The notes: generated by a model not told the origin, from the letters alone. DNA of 7,342 nucleotides from GAS188 sp035949255 (GCA_035949255.1 DASZIL010000024.1:1-7342); one strand, 5' to 3'. Counted from the first letter of the stretch, positions 1 through 6,886 are shown. Program-made: numbers and translations.

Positions 1-46
1 GATAGATTTCCGCGCCGTCGCGGATATAGGCGAAGCGGGTGCTCAT
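1..46 (-). CDS. cobH: Precorrin-8X methylmutase CobH, N-terminal 15 codons only (cut by window edge)
   Basis: The reverse strand from 46 reads MSTRFAYIRDGAEIY and is then cut by the left edge. A short N-terminus with Tyr-Ile-Arg-Asp-Gly-x-x-Ile-Tyr is typical of CobH/CbiC, which moves a methyl group from C-11 to C-12 to make hydrogenobyrinic acid in the aerobic B12 pathway. The start is supported by a GGAGG-type ribosome site inside the last codons of cobG and by the ATGA overlap with the cobG stop (43-46), which implies translational coupling. The neighbourhood also fits, since cobG-cobH is a common gene pair. Only 15 residues are visible, so no catalytic residue can be checked. The call rests on this short match plus the context. 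Confidence 0.85.
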   Translation of the reverse strand, partial: MSTRFAYIRDGAEIY

Positions 47-1413
47 AGGTGCTCCTCCCGCTCCGGGCCGAGGCGGCGTTTGGCCCTGATCTCTTCGATG
101 ATTTGTTCGAGCGCGATCTTCGCCTCTTCCAAGGTGAGGCCTTCTCGCATCGGGGGATCGCCAGCCGTCCCATCGATCACGAGGTCGTAGCGGCCGTTAC
201 GCCCGACCAACGTGGCTTTCGTCGCGGTGCTCCTCGCGCAGCCTTTCGCGCAGCCCGAAATATGGAGCCCGATGAGACCAGGGCTGCTGAGACAGAGCCC
301 TTGCGCAACGCGACCAAGCAAGAGCGCATCCTCGCGCGGCGAGACCGTACCCGAGGCGCATGCGGGCTTTCCCGGACAGGCCGCGACGCTGAGCCTCGGA
401 TCGCCTTGATTAGTCACGAAACCCGAATCCGTGAGCGAATAGAACATTCGGCGGGTTTCGATCATCGATTTGCACGCGACGAAAATGATACGCCATGGCG
501 TGAGGCGAACTTCCGCACCCGAGGCTTCGACGCGGGTCGCGAGATCATCGAGCTGATCGGCGGTCATCCGACCGAAAGCGACCCCGACCGAGAAATAGAG
601 GCTGCGGGGGTTGGAGATGTAAATGCCGATGTCCGCGCGGCGCTCCGGCAAAGCCAATGGCGCCGCGGCTCGTGCCGTTTCGCGGTCGCGCACGAGTTGG
701 GATCCAAGTGGGGCAGCCCGCACAATCATTTCCGCCGCCACGCGCTTCAAAACCTCGGCCATGCGGCGCGGCGCTTCCTCGCCGTCGCCCCGCAATTCCA
801 GAAAGGCGCGGGCCAGCGCGACCGCGACGTCCGGCACGGAAGAGGGCGCGCAAGCGCCGACGCCAGTTGCCTCGTGTTCGCGTCCGCCGAGTGCTACCGT
901 GAAGGAGAAGTCGTCCGCGGAGCCACGCGCCTTGAAGCGGATATCGGCCGCGACATGATCGAGCCCGAAATCGCCGCCATCCTCGACCGTGAAGCAGAAT
1001 TTCGCCGGCAAGGCGCGAAGCGACGTCTCGCGCGCGAGCCGTTCGCGCAAGGCCTTGACGATGGGCCGTACATCGCAAACCGCCTTGGGATCGAGGCCGG
1101 AGAGCGGAGACATCATGATGTCGCGCGCGCTCTCCGCCTCATGCGGCGGGACGACGCCCTCGAAGGAGGAAAGCGCTTCGATGAGGCCAGGAATCGTCTC
1201 TTCGCTCAAACCGCGCAGTTGCAGATTGCCGCGACGCGTCAGATCGACGAAGCCGTTGCCGAAGCGCCGCGCGCAAGACGCGATGGCGTGCAAAAGAGCA
1301 GGCGGGACGCTATCGGCCGGAAGGCTCAAGCGCACGAGGAGCCCATCGCCGCTCGGCATCGGACGCGTTACGCTCGGGCACCAGCCACGGCGCATGTCGG
1401 TGGCAACGCTCAT
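43..1413 (-). CDS. cobG: Precorrin-3B synthase CobG (nitrite/sulfite reductase-like Fe-S enzyme)
   Basis: A 456-aa protein of the siroheme sulfite/nitrite reductase-like family. CobG converts precorrin-3A to precorrin-3B in the cytoplasm, an oxygen-dependent hydroxylation and lactone formation that prepares ring contraction, so its presence indicates the aerobic B12 route. Seen in the sequence: an N-terminal ferredoxin-like half-domain opening with a Pro-Met-Pro-Ser-Gly-Asp-Gly segment (about 18-24) and the motif LTRRGNLQLRG (58-68); a second half-domain around 260-315; and an Fe-S cysteine set C346-x5-C352 and C388-x3-C392, the arrangement this family uses for a [4Fe-4S] cluster. Length is normal for CobG. 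The start at 1413 overlaps the cobN stop as ATGA and the gene's own ribosome site is weak (an AAGG about 10 nt upstream), suggesting coupled translation. A second Met at residue 7 is a less likely start. The gene ends in an ATGA overlap with cobH. Confidence 0.93.
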   Translation of the reverse strand: MSVATDMRRGWCPSVTRPMPSGDGLLVRLSLPADSVPPALLHAIASCARRFGNGFVDLTRRGNLQLRGLSEETIPGLIEALSSFEGVVPPHEAESARDIMMSPLSGLDPKAVCDVRPIVKALRERLARETSLRALPAKFCFTVEDGGDFGLDHVAADIRFKARGSADDFSFTVALGGREHEATGVGACAPSSVPDVAVALARAFLELRGDGEEAPRRMAEVLKRVAAEMIVRAAPLGSQLVRDRETARAAAPLALPERRADIGIYISNPRSLYFSVGVAFGRMTADQLDDLATRVEASGAEVRLTPWRIIFVACKSMIETRRMFYSLTDSGFVTNQGDPRLSVAACPGKPACASGTVSPREDALLLGRVAQGLCLSSPGLIGLHISGCAKGCARSTATKATLVGRNGRYDLVIDGTAGDPPMREGLTLEEAKIALEQIIEEIRAKRRLGPEREEHL

Positions 1414-4400
1414 GGGCCAGCGCCCTTCTTCGCCGCTCGGCCTCGAGACTCAGCTTCTTGCTGCAGGTTGCTTTCATCGGCCGAAGCGGGAGCCGTCGCG
1501 CTCGACGATGCGCGCGCCTCCATCATCTCGGCGAGGTCCCGGGCGGAAGAATTTCGCCGCGACACCCAGAAGCCGCGATGCGCGGCCTCGGCGAAACGCG
1601 ACGCGATGGCGCGCGCCGCCTCAGGGTTCGCCCGAAGCAGGAAGTCGCGCACTCTCTCGTCGCCACAGGTCGCGTCGTAAAGAATGTCGAATTGCCGGCT
1701 CGTGACGGCCTCCGTCAAAGCCGCGAAGGCAAAGAGGTTATCGACCGTCTCGGCGATCTCGGCGGCGCCGCGATAGCCGTGGCGCATCTGACCTTCGATC
1801 CAGCGCGGGTTGGTGGCGCGCCCGCGCACCACGCGCGCGATCTCTTCATCGAGCGTGCGCACGACGCTTCGGCCCGCGCGCGAGGTGTCGGCGTGGTAGA
1901 GCGCCGGATCGACGCCGAGCGCCGAGGCTGCGGCCGAAAACCCGCCCTCATGCTCGGCGAAGGCATCGGAATCGAGCACATCCTGGCCTTCCATGTCCTG
2001 CACATGCACGAAGGCATCGGCCTTCGCGACCCGAGCCCTGAAGGCGCTCGCCGCCGCAATGCCGTCCGAGGCGGCGCCCGCGCCATAAGCATGCGATGTC
2101 GCGTCAAGATAAGCTTCGCCGAGCGCCTCGCGCGATGATGAGCCGTGCTCGACGAGTTGGCGCGCGAGGCCAAGCCCATAAGTGCCCGGAGCCGCGCCGA
2201 AGACGCGCGCCGCTTCCGGTGCTTCGGGCGGCGTCGCGCGAAGCGTCGCCGCGAGCGGATTGTCGGCTTCTTCCTCGTCGAGCTTCGCGACGGCGCGCAC
2301 CGCCTCGTCGAAAAGCGCGATCTGCGTCGGGAAGACATCGCGGAAGAGGCCCGAGATGCGCAAGGTCACATCGACGCGCGGCCGGTCGAGCTTCGCGAGC
2401 GGCAGGATCTCGAAGCCGCAAACGCGCGTCGAGGCATTGTCCCAGAGCGGGCGCACGCCGAGGAGCGAAAAGGCTTGGGCCAAATCGTCACCTCCGGTGC
2501 GCATCGTGGCCGAGCCCCAAAGATCGATGACGATGCGCCGCGGCCACTCGCCGTGCTCTTGCGCGTGACGCGTCATCACCTCGCTCGCCGTGCGGGCGCC
2601 GATCTCCCAGGCGGTGCGCGTCGGCACGGCGCGCGGATCGATGGTGAAGAGGTTGCGGCCGGTCGGCAAAACATCAAGACGCCCGCGCGAAGGCGCGCCC
2701 GCCGGACCGGGCTCGACGAAGCGGCCATCGAGCGCGCGCAAAAGGCCGGTCATTTCCGACGGCATGTTCTCGGCGAAGACGTGAAGCCCATCGCCGATGC
2801 GCATCTCCTTGAGATCGCAGAGCCAGGCGTCGAGCTTGGTGAGCGCCTCTGCCGGATCGCCGGCCTGATCGAGCCCGAGCTCTTCCGCGAGATCGGTCTC
2901 GGCGGCCTTGGCGAGGATCGCTTGGGAAAGGAGCCGGGCGCGCCGCCGATCGAGCGATTGCGCGCTCGCATATTCATCGAAGAGCGCCTCGAGCTCGATC
3001 GTGCCGCCATGACTTCCCGCTTCGATCAGGCGCGGCGTCATATGGCCGATGGTGACGGCGCCGATGCGGCGCTTCGCTTGCGCCGCTTCGCCCGGATTGT
3101 TGACGATGAAGGGGTAGACGACTGGCATCGCGCCGAGCACGATCTCCGGGGCGCAATCTTGCGAGAGCGCCACGGACTTGCCGGGCAGCCATTCGAGCGT
3201 GCCATGCGTGCCGCAATGGATCATGGCGTCGATGCGCCAGACCTCGCGTAGCCAAAGGTAGAAGGCAATATAGGCGTGGCGCGGCGGCAAATTCACATCG
3301 TGGTAATCGCTCTTGCGGCTCGAGGCGCGCCCGCGATCCGGCTGCAGCGCGATAACGAGCGTGCCGGAGCGGACGATCGGGAAGCGGAAGGCGCCGTCGC
3401 GCACCGAGGGGTCGTCCTCGGGGCGACCGAAGGCCGAAAGCACGGCCGCGCCGAAGGACGCCGGAAGCCGCGCGAAGAAGCGGCGATAATCCGCAAGCGA
3501 AATGGCGGCTTCGTCGCGATCGTCCGCGCCCGGCAAGGCGTTCGGCCGATGCGCCTTCGTCATCTCGGCCGATGGCGATGTCCCCGTGAGCGCCGACATT
3601 AGCCGCGCGGGCTCAGGCATCGGCCCGATGCGGTAGCCGGCGTCGCGCAAAGCTTTCGCGATCGCGGCGACGCTTTGGGGCGTGTCGAGGCCGACCGCGT
3701 AGCCTGAGCGTCCGCCCTTTCCCGGATAATCGGAGAGGATGCAGGCGAGGCGCCGCTCGCCGGGCGCAAGCCGCCGCAGCCTCGTCCAGGCGGCCGCGAG
3801 ATCGGCGAGATGCGCCACGCGCGAGGTTTCGGGTCGATGCGCGAGATGCGTGAATTCCAGCGCCTCATGGCGTTTCGTCTCGCCCTTGAAGGAAAGGACG
3901 CCACCGAAAATTCGCCCGTCGATTTCCGGCAGAACGACGTTCATGGCGAGATCGGCGGCGCCGAGGCCCCGTTGTCCTTCGCGCCATTGTTCGAGGGTCG
4001 AGCCGCCCAACACCGCCTGGATCACGGGGCAATCGGCCTCATCGAGCACGCTTCCTGCGTCGAGCCGTGCCGAGAAGGCGGTGGTGTTCACGATGACGTC
4101 GAGTTTGTTCTCGACGAGAAATTCGGCGAGCGGCGCGGCGGCCTCCTTGTCCTTGAGGCTCGTGACGTAAGCGCAGGTGACGCAAAAGCCGCGCGCCGCG
4201 AGCGCGTCCGCGAGCGCCATGATCGGCAGCGTGTCGGCGGCGAGATAAACCGAACGATAGAGAAGAATGAGGGCCTGCGGCGCGTGGCCTGCGCTTGCGC
4301 TCGCAAGGCTCGCGACGCCGTCGCGGCGGCCCGGCTCGAAGAGGCCGAAGGCCGGAACAGGGCGCGGCTCGCGCCAAAGCTTCGGGCGACCCAAGCGATG

Positions 4401-4874
4401 AGCGATGAAGGCCAGAAGCTCGTGAAGATTATCGGTGCCGCCGTTCTGCAGATAGGCGAAGAGCCGCGCGAGGTCCGCGCGCGGCAAGGTCGATGCCGCC
4501 TCGAGCCGCGCATCCTCTCGCCCGTCGCCCGCGACGATGGCGAGCGAGATGCCGTGCGCTTTTGCGACACGCGACATCTCCTCGACGCCGTAGCGCCAAT
4601 AATCGAGACCGCCGAGGAGGCGCACCAGCACGAAACGCGCATGCGCGCTCACGCGCTCGACATAGCGGTCGATGGAGAAGGGATGACGGAGCGCCGAAAG
4701 ATTGGCGAGGCGCAAGCTCGGGAAGCTTTCCTTCCCGGCTTCCCATGCGTTCGCGACCCCCGCGAGATCGCTGTCCGAGAAGGAGAGGAACACCATCTCG
4801 GCGGGCGATTGCGCAAGATCGATCGCCTCGACGGTTTCGTCGAGGGATCGCGTCTCGCTGCGCAGAAGATGCAT
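1410..4874 (-). CDS. cobN: Aerobic cobaltochelatase large subunit CobN
   Basis: A 1154-aa protein of the CobN/BchH (magnesium chelatase H-type) family. With CobS and CobT it inserts Co(II) into hydrogenobyrinic acid a,c-diamide at the cost of ATP. CobN binds the corrinoid. Family motifs seen: MIHCGTHGTLEWLPGK (551-566), YPFIVNNPGEAAQAKRR (587-603), LPTGRNLFTIDPRAVPT (736-752) and NPRWIEGQMRHGYRGA (1022-1037). A low-complexity Ala/Ser/Lys-rich tail follows from about 1120. The N-terminus MHLLRSETRSLDE fits family members and supports the start at 4874, which lies 15 bp after the cobW stop with a GGAG four bases upstream. The stop overlaps the cobG start as ATGA. It appears somewhat shorter than the roughly 1275-residue Pseudomonas denitrificans enzyme as recalled, but the reading frame is intact and the core motifs are present. 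CobS and CobT are not encoded in the window. BchH or ChlH is unlikely, given the cob neighbours. Confidence 0.95.
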   Translation of the reverse strand: MHLLRSETRSLDETVEAIDLAQSPAEMVFLSFSDSDLAGVANAWEAGKESFPSLRLANLSALRHPFSIDRYVERVSAHARFVLVRLLGGLDYWRYGVEEMSRVAKAHGISLAIVAGDGREDARLEAASTLPRADLARLFAYLQNGGTDNLHELLAFIAHRLGRPKLWREPRPVPAFGLFEPGRRDGVASLASASAGHAPQALILLYRSVYLAADTLPIMALADALAARGFCVTCAYVTSLKDKEAAAPLAEFLVENKLDVIVNTTAFSARLDAGSVLDEADCPVIQAVLGGSTLEQWREGQRGLGAADLAMNVVLPEIDGRIFGGVLSFKGETKRHEALEFTHLAHRPETSRVAHLADLAAAWTRLRRLAPGERRLACILSDYPGKGGRSGYAVGLDTPQSVAAIAKALRDAGYRIGPMPEPARLMSALTGTSPSAEMTKAHRPNALPGADDRDEAAISLADYRRFFARLPASFGAAVLSAFGRPEDDPSVRDGAFRFPIVRSGTLVIALQPDRGRASSRKSDYHDVNLPPRHAYIAFYLWLREVWRIDAMIHCGTHGTLEWLPGKSVALSQDCAPEIVLGAMPVVYPFIVNNPGEAAQAKRRIGAVTIGHMTPRLIEAGSHGGTIELEALFDEYASAQSLDRRRARLLSQAILAKAAETDLAEELGLDQAGDPAEALTKLDAWLCDLKEMRIGDGLHVFAENMPSEMTGLLRALDGRFVEPGPAGAPSRGRLDVLPTGRNLFTIDPRAVPTRTAWEIGARTASEVMTRHAQEHGEWPRRIVIDLWGSATMRTGGDDLAQAFSLLGVRPLWDNASTRVCGFEILPLAKLDRPRVDVTLRISGLFRDVFPTQIALFDEAVRAVAKLDEEEADNPLAATLRATPPEAPEAARVFGAAPGTYGLGLARQLVEHGSSSREALGEAYLDATSHAYGAGAASDGIAAASAFRARVAKADAFVHVQDMEGQDVLDSDAFAEHEGGFSAAASALGVDPALYHADTSRAGRSVVRTLDEEIARVVRGRATNPRWIEGQMRHGYRGAAEIAETVDNLFAFAALTEAVTSRQFDILYDATCGDERVRDFLLRANPEAARAIASRFAEAAHRGFWVSRRNSSARDLAEMMEARASSSATAPASADESNLQQEAESRGRAAKKGAGP

Positions 4875-4889
4875 GGCGCTCCGCCGGCC

Positions 4890-5942
4890 TCAAGCCCTGA
4901 TGGCCGCCGTCACGGCCTCGCGATCGATGCCTTTTTGGCCGATCACCACGAGACGCCCGCGCCGGATCTCCCCTCGCGCCCAGGCCCGATCGAATTGCTG
5001 GCGGAAGCGTTGTCCGACGCCCTGCACCAGAAGCCGCATCGGCTTGCCGGTCACCTCGAGAAAGCCCTTCATGCGCAGCACGTCATGTGAGCGCGCGAGA
5101 GCCGCAAGCTTCGCGACGAAAGGGGCGGGATCGTCGATCGCGGGAAGGTCCACGACGAAACTGTCGAAATCGTCGTGATCATGCTCCTCTTCGGCATCGT
5201 GATGGGAGGGGCGAGAAGCAAGATCGTCCTCGGCGGCCGCCGCGATGCCGAGCAGCACGGCGGGCTCGATTCGCCCCTCGCGCGTCTCGACGACTTTCAC
5301 GGCGCGCGACACGGCGGCGGCGATCTCGCCATGCACGCGTGAGAGGTTGTCGCGATCGAGGAGGTCGGTCTTGTTGAGGATGATGAGATCGGCGCACAGA
5401 AGCTGATCCTCATAGACTTCTTCCAACGGGTTATCGTGCTCGAGCGACGGGTCGGCGGCGCGCTGGCGCGCGAGCTTTTCGGGGTCGTCCGCGAAGCGGC
5501 CGGCCGCGACCGCGGCGGCATCGGCGACAGCGACCACGCCGTCGACCGTGACCCTGGCGCGGATCGGCGGCCAGTCGAAAGCCTTGAGAAGCGGCTTCGG
5601 CAAGGCGAGGCCCGAGGTTTCCACGATGATGTGGTCCGGCGCCTCGTCGCGGCTCAACAGCGCCTCGATGGCCGGGATGAAATCATCCGCCACGGTGCAA
5701 CACAGGCAGCCATTGGCGAGCTCGACGATGTTCTCCTCGCGGCAGCTCTCGATGCCGCAAGAGCGCAGGATGTCGCCGTCGACGCCGACATCCCCGAACT
5801 CGTTGATGATGAGCGCGAGGCGCCGCCCATTCGCGTGCTCGAGCACATGGCGGATGAGCGTCGTCTTGCCGGCGCCGAGAAAGCCGGTGACGATGGTGAC
5901 CGGGGTCTTCTCGCGAAGCGGGGAGCTCATGGACGGCATCAT
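4890..5942 (-). CDS. cobW: CobW, G3E-family GTPase (cobalt metallochaperone)
   Basis: A 350-aa P-loop GTPase of the G3E family (CobW/UreG/HypB/MeaB). Seen: Walker A GFLGAGKT (20-27); the metal-binding CxCC motif C79-L-C81-C82; a switch/Walker B-like ETSGL (108-112); the guanine-specificity NKTD (190-193); a His/Asp/Glu-rich linker (about 246-258, H247, H248, H254, H256); and a CobW C-terminal domain (about 259-348). Work on the family supports Co(II) binding by the Mg-GTP form and delivery of cobalt for B12 synthesis. Its place immediately before cobN, the cobalt-inserting subunit, fits that role. The start at 5942 is chosen for the ATGA overlap with the DUF1636 stop and a GGAGG about 8 nt upstream; Met2 and Met5 are possible alternatives. 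The CxCC motif is shared with zinc-handling COG0523 proteins, but the operon and riboswitch control argue for cobalt. Confidence 0.95.
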   Translation of the reverse strand: MMPSMSSPLREKTPVTIVTGFLGAGKTTLIRHVLEHANGRRLALIINEFGDVGVDGDILRSCGIESCREENIVELANGCLCCTVADDFIPAIEALLSRDEAPDHIIVETSGLALPKPLLKAFDWPPIRARVTVDGVVAVADAAAVAAGRFADDPEKLARQRAADPSLEHDNPLEEVYEDQLLCADLIILNKTDLLDRDNLSRVHGEIAAAVSRAVKVVETREGRIEPAVLLGIAAAAEDDLASRPSHHDAEEEHDHDDFDSFVVDLPAIDDPAPFVAKLAALARSHDVLRMKGFLEVTGKPMRLLVQGVGQRFRQQFDRAWARGEIRRGRLVVIGQKGIDREAVTAAIRA

Positions 5943-6379
5943 TCGGCGGCCTCCGGGAGATCGGGGATGGGGTGAGGGATAAGCGGGGGGATGCGGGCGA
6001 CGACGCCCTTCTTCAAGGCATCCGGGCGTTGCCGCCAGGGAATGAGCCCGTCGGGCGTCGCCGCGTAAAGCATGGCGGCGTCGAGAATGGCTTCGGCGGA
6101 AGCCTCATCGGGCGCGAAATCCCCGTAGACATAGGTCCATTTGCCGGCGCCCGAGAAGCCGATCGTGCAAGGGCGCTTGCAGACGCTGAGACACTCGACC
6201 GGGATGAGCTCGACCGGCGCGTCGCGTCGCGCCGCGGCCTCGCGCAGCGCCCGATAAAGCCGCGCGCCCGGCCTTTCGCCCGCAACGGAAGCCTCGCCGG
6301 GATCTGGGCAAGTGATGTTTCTGCAAGCGATGTTTCTGCAAGTGATGCAGATATGGATGGATGTTTGTCGATCCGGCAT
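5939..6379 (-). CDS. DUF1636 Cys-rich predicted metal-binding protein
   Basis: A 146-aa cytoplasmic protein with no signal peptide or membrane segment, resembling DUF1636, a family of unknown function with a ferredoxin/thioredoxin-like cysteine pattern. Seen: an N-terminal C11-x2-C14-x4-C19-x4-C24 run, a RPGARLY segment (36-42), the motif ECLSVCKRPCTIGF (62-75; C63, C67, C71), a KWTYVYGDF strand (80-88) and a Pro-rich C-terminus. Two cysteine groups of this kind could hold a metal or a [2Fe-2S] cluster, which is inference. The start at 6379 is chosen for a GGGAG four bases upstream and because the homology-like part begins there; the frame stays open to 6499 but runs into leader RNA. It is the first gene after the B12 riboswitch and overlaps cobW by ATGA, so it is probably tied to cobalt or corrinoid metabolism. 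Oddity: residues 14-23 are encoded by a 15-bp tandem duplication, locally richer in A+T than its surroundings. Confidence 0.85.
   Translation of the reverse strand: MPDRQTSIHICITCRNIACRNITCPDPGEASVAGERPGARLYRALREAAARRDAPVELIPVECLSVCKRPCTIGFSGAGKWTYVYGDFAPDEASAEAILDAAMLYAATPDGLIPWRQRPDALKKGVVARIPPLIPHPIPDLPEAAE
6311..6340 (-). repeat. 15-bp tandem duplication within the DUF1636 gene
   Basis: Two adjacent 15-bp units (6311-6325 and 6326-6340) differ at one base. They are in frame and encode CRNIT and CRNIA. The next 15 bp (6341-6355, encoding HICIT) shares only the seven bases coding the Ile-Thr end and looks like a diverged partial copy. The effect is to place a cysteine every five residues (C14, C19, C24). 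The block is richer in A+T than the flanking GC-rich DNA, consistent with replication slippage. Confidence 0.85.
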
Positions 6380-6511
6380 GATGCTCCCGGCGCTCGGCGT
6401 CCTTGGGGTGCATCGTGCCGGCCTCAATGAAGAGCCCAGCGTCCGGTTGAGCCGAGCTTCGGCGCCGAACCGCCTCCGGGGCGCCCCGCCCGGCGGCATG
6501 CTGCGGGCGAT
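6380..6511 (-). promoter_or_regulatory. Leader and expression platform between riboswitch and DUF1636
   Basis: 132 nt of transcribed leader between the end of the aptamer and the first start codon. It holds a GC-rich hairpin at 6470-6496 (ccgcc pairing with ggcgg around a nested GGGG/CCCC stem) and a 12-bp perfect palindrome at 6458-6469. A 7-nt segment, GCTCGGC (6457 down to 6451), is complementary to GCCGAGC (6398 down to 6392) just upstream of the Shine-Dalgarno. No run of U follows any hairpin, so control of translation seems more likely than transcription termination. The exact switching partners are not resolved by eye. Confidence 0.5.
6384..6388 (-). promoter_or_regulatory. Ribosome binding site of the DUF1636 gene
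   Basis: GGGAG on the minus strand, four bases before the ATG at 6377-6379. It decides between this start and the longer open frame beginning at 6499, whose ATG lies in the riboswitch leader. It is the likely target of riboswitch control, since no U-tract terminator is visible in the leader. Confidence 0.6.
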
Positions 6512-6735
6512 GGCAGGTCTCCTGGCTCGCGGATCCCCGCCTCATGCGGCCTTCCCGGTCGCCGGCATCTGCCAGCTTCCAGTGGCGTCATCGCAAGAGG
6601 CTCACCGCTTACAGTTGCGGGGGCAGCTGCGGCATTGGCTCGACGTCTCGACCTGGATCTCGATATCGATCTTGATCCGGGCTTTGAATATCGCGCCGCA
6701 CCGCATTCCCTATTCACCCCCCCTTTGGGGGGACC
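6512..6735 (-). ncRNA. Cobalamin (AdoCbl-type) riboswitch aptamer
   Basis: Read on the minus strand, this contains the ordered conserved blocks of the long B12 riboswitch (Rfam Cobalamin family). These are: a 5' GGT followed by a C6-AAA-G6 hairpin (6715-6732); TGAATAGGGAA with GCGGTG (about 6699-6718); GCCCCCGCAACTGTAAGCGG (about 6605-6624); the B12 box GCCACTGG (6579-6586); and the closing AGCCAGGAGACCTGCC (6512-6527). About 62 nt are inserted between GGTG and AAT (6637-6698). The element sits upstream of DUF1636-cobW-cobN-cobG-cobH on the same strand, and such elements repress their operon when adenosylcobalamin is plentiful. Boundaries are approximate to a few bases. Confidence 0.96.
6655..6678 (-). 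other. Facultative hairpin inserted in the riboswitch
   Basis: Inside the 62-nt insertion between the conserved GGTG and AAT, GGATC and GATCC are inverted repeats around a TCGATATCGA palindrome. Together they can form a peripheral stem-loop. Many B12 riboswitches carry an optional arm at this place; its role here is unknown. Confidence 0.55.
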
Positions 6736-6746
6736 ATCGCTGAAGC

Positions 6747-6776
6747 TAGATAGAAGCGCCGAAGGGCGGGTGTCAA
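6747..6776 (-). promoter_or_regulatory. Sigma70-like promoter of the cob operon
   Basis: On the minus strand there is a TTGACA -35 box (6771-6776), an 18-bp spacer and a TATCTA -10 box (6747-6752). Transcription would start near 6740, only a few bases before the first riboswitch hairpin. That spacing is what a riboswitch-led transcript requires and strengthens the call beyond the sequence match alone. Confidence 0.75.
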
Positions 6777-6880
6777 TCTCGCAAAGGCGCCCCACATGAG
6801 GGTTTGGCTGAAAGCGCGGCGGGCGATGCCCTGCAGAAGCTCGCGCGCCTTCGAGGCCAAGATTTTTTGCGAGGCGCTTG
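6777..6880. other. Divergent intergenic stretch upstream of DUF427
   Basis: About 104 bp between the cob promoter and the DUF427 ribosome site. A promoter for DUF427 is expected here, but no convincing -35/-10 pair was found. A T6 run is present at 6863-6868. An in-frame ATG at 6796 opens a longer frame, but its translation is Arg/Ala-rich and does not look like the family. Together with the leader, riboswitch and cob promoter this makes up the 512-bp gene-free region 6380-6891. Confidence 0.5.
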
Positions 6881-6886
6881 AGGAGG
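6881..6886 (+). promoter_or_regulatory. Shine-Dalgarno of the DUF427 gene
   Basis: A perfect AGGAGG five bases before the ATG at 6892. It decides the start in favour of the 124-aa product over the upstream in-frame ATG at 6796, which lacks a comparable site. Confidence 0.85.

Noticed and set aside
49..1680. 543-codon plus-strand open frame opposite cobG and the end of cobN
   Set aside because: Arg/Ala-rich translation with no recognisable domain, directly antisense to well-supported cobG. Long open antisense frames are common in GC-rich coding DNA.
2145..3251. 368-codon plus-strand open frame opposite cobN
   Set aside because: Antisense to conserved cobN motifs; composition is that of a shadow frame.
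3810..5090. 426-codon plus-strand open frame opposite cobN and the end of cobW
   Set aside because: Antisense shadow of real genes, with no family motif and no ribosome site of note.
6470..6496. Rho-independent terminator in the leader
   Set aside because: The hairpin is strong but no U-tract follows it on the minus strand.
6380..6499. N-terminal extension of the DUF1636 gene to an ATG at 6499
   Set aside because: The extra 40 residues are translated from leader RNA next to the aptamer and do not look like protein. The ATG at 6379 has a better ribosome site.
6105..6545. Overlapping minus-strand frame starting in the leader, with a possible start at 6413 near a GAGG
   Set aside because: Out of frame with the DUF1636 gene, with Arg/His-rich translation that only repeats because of the 15-bp duplication beneath it.
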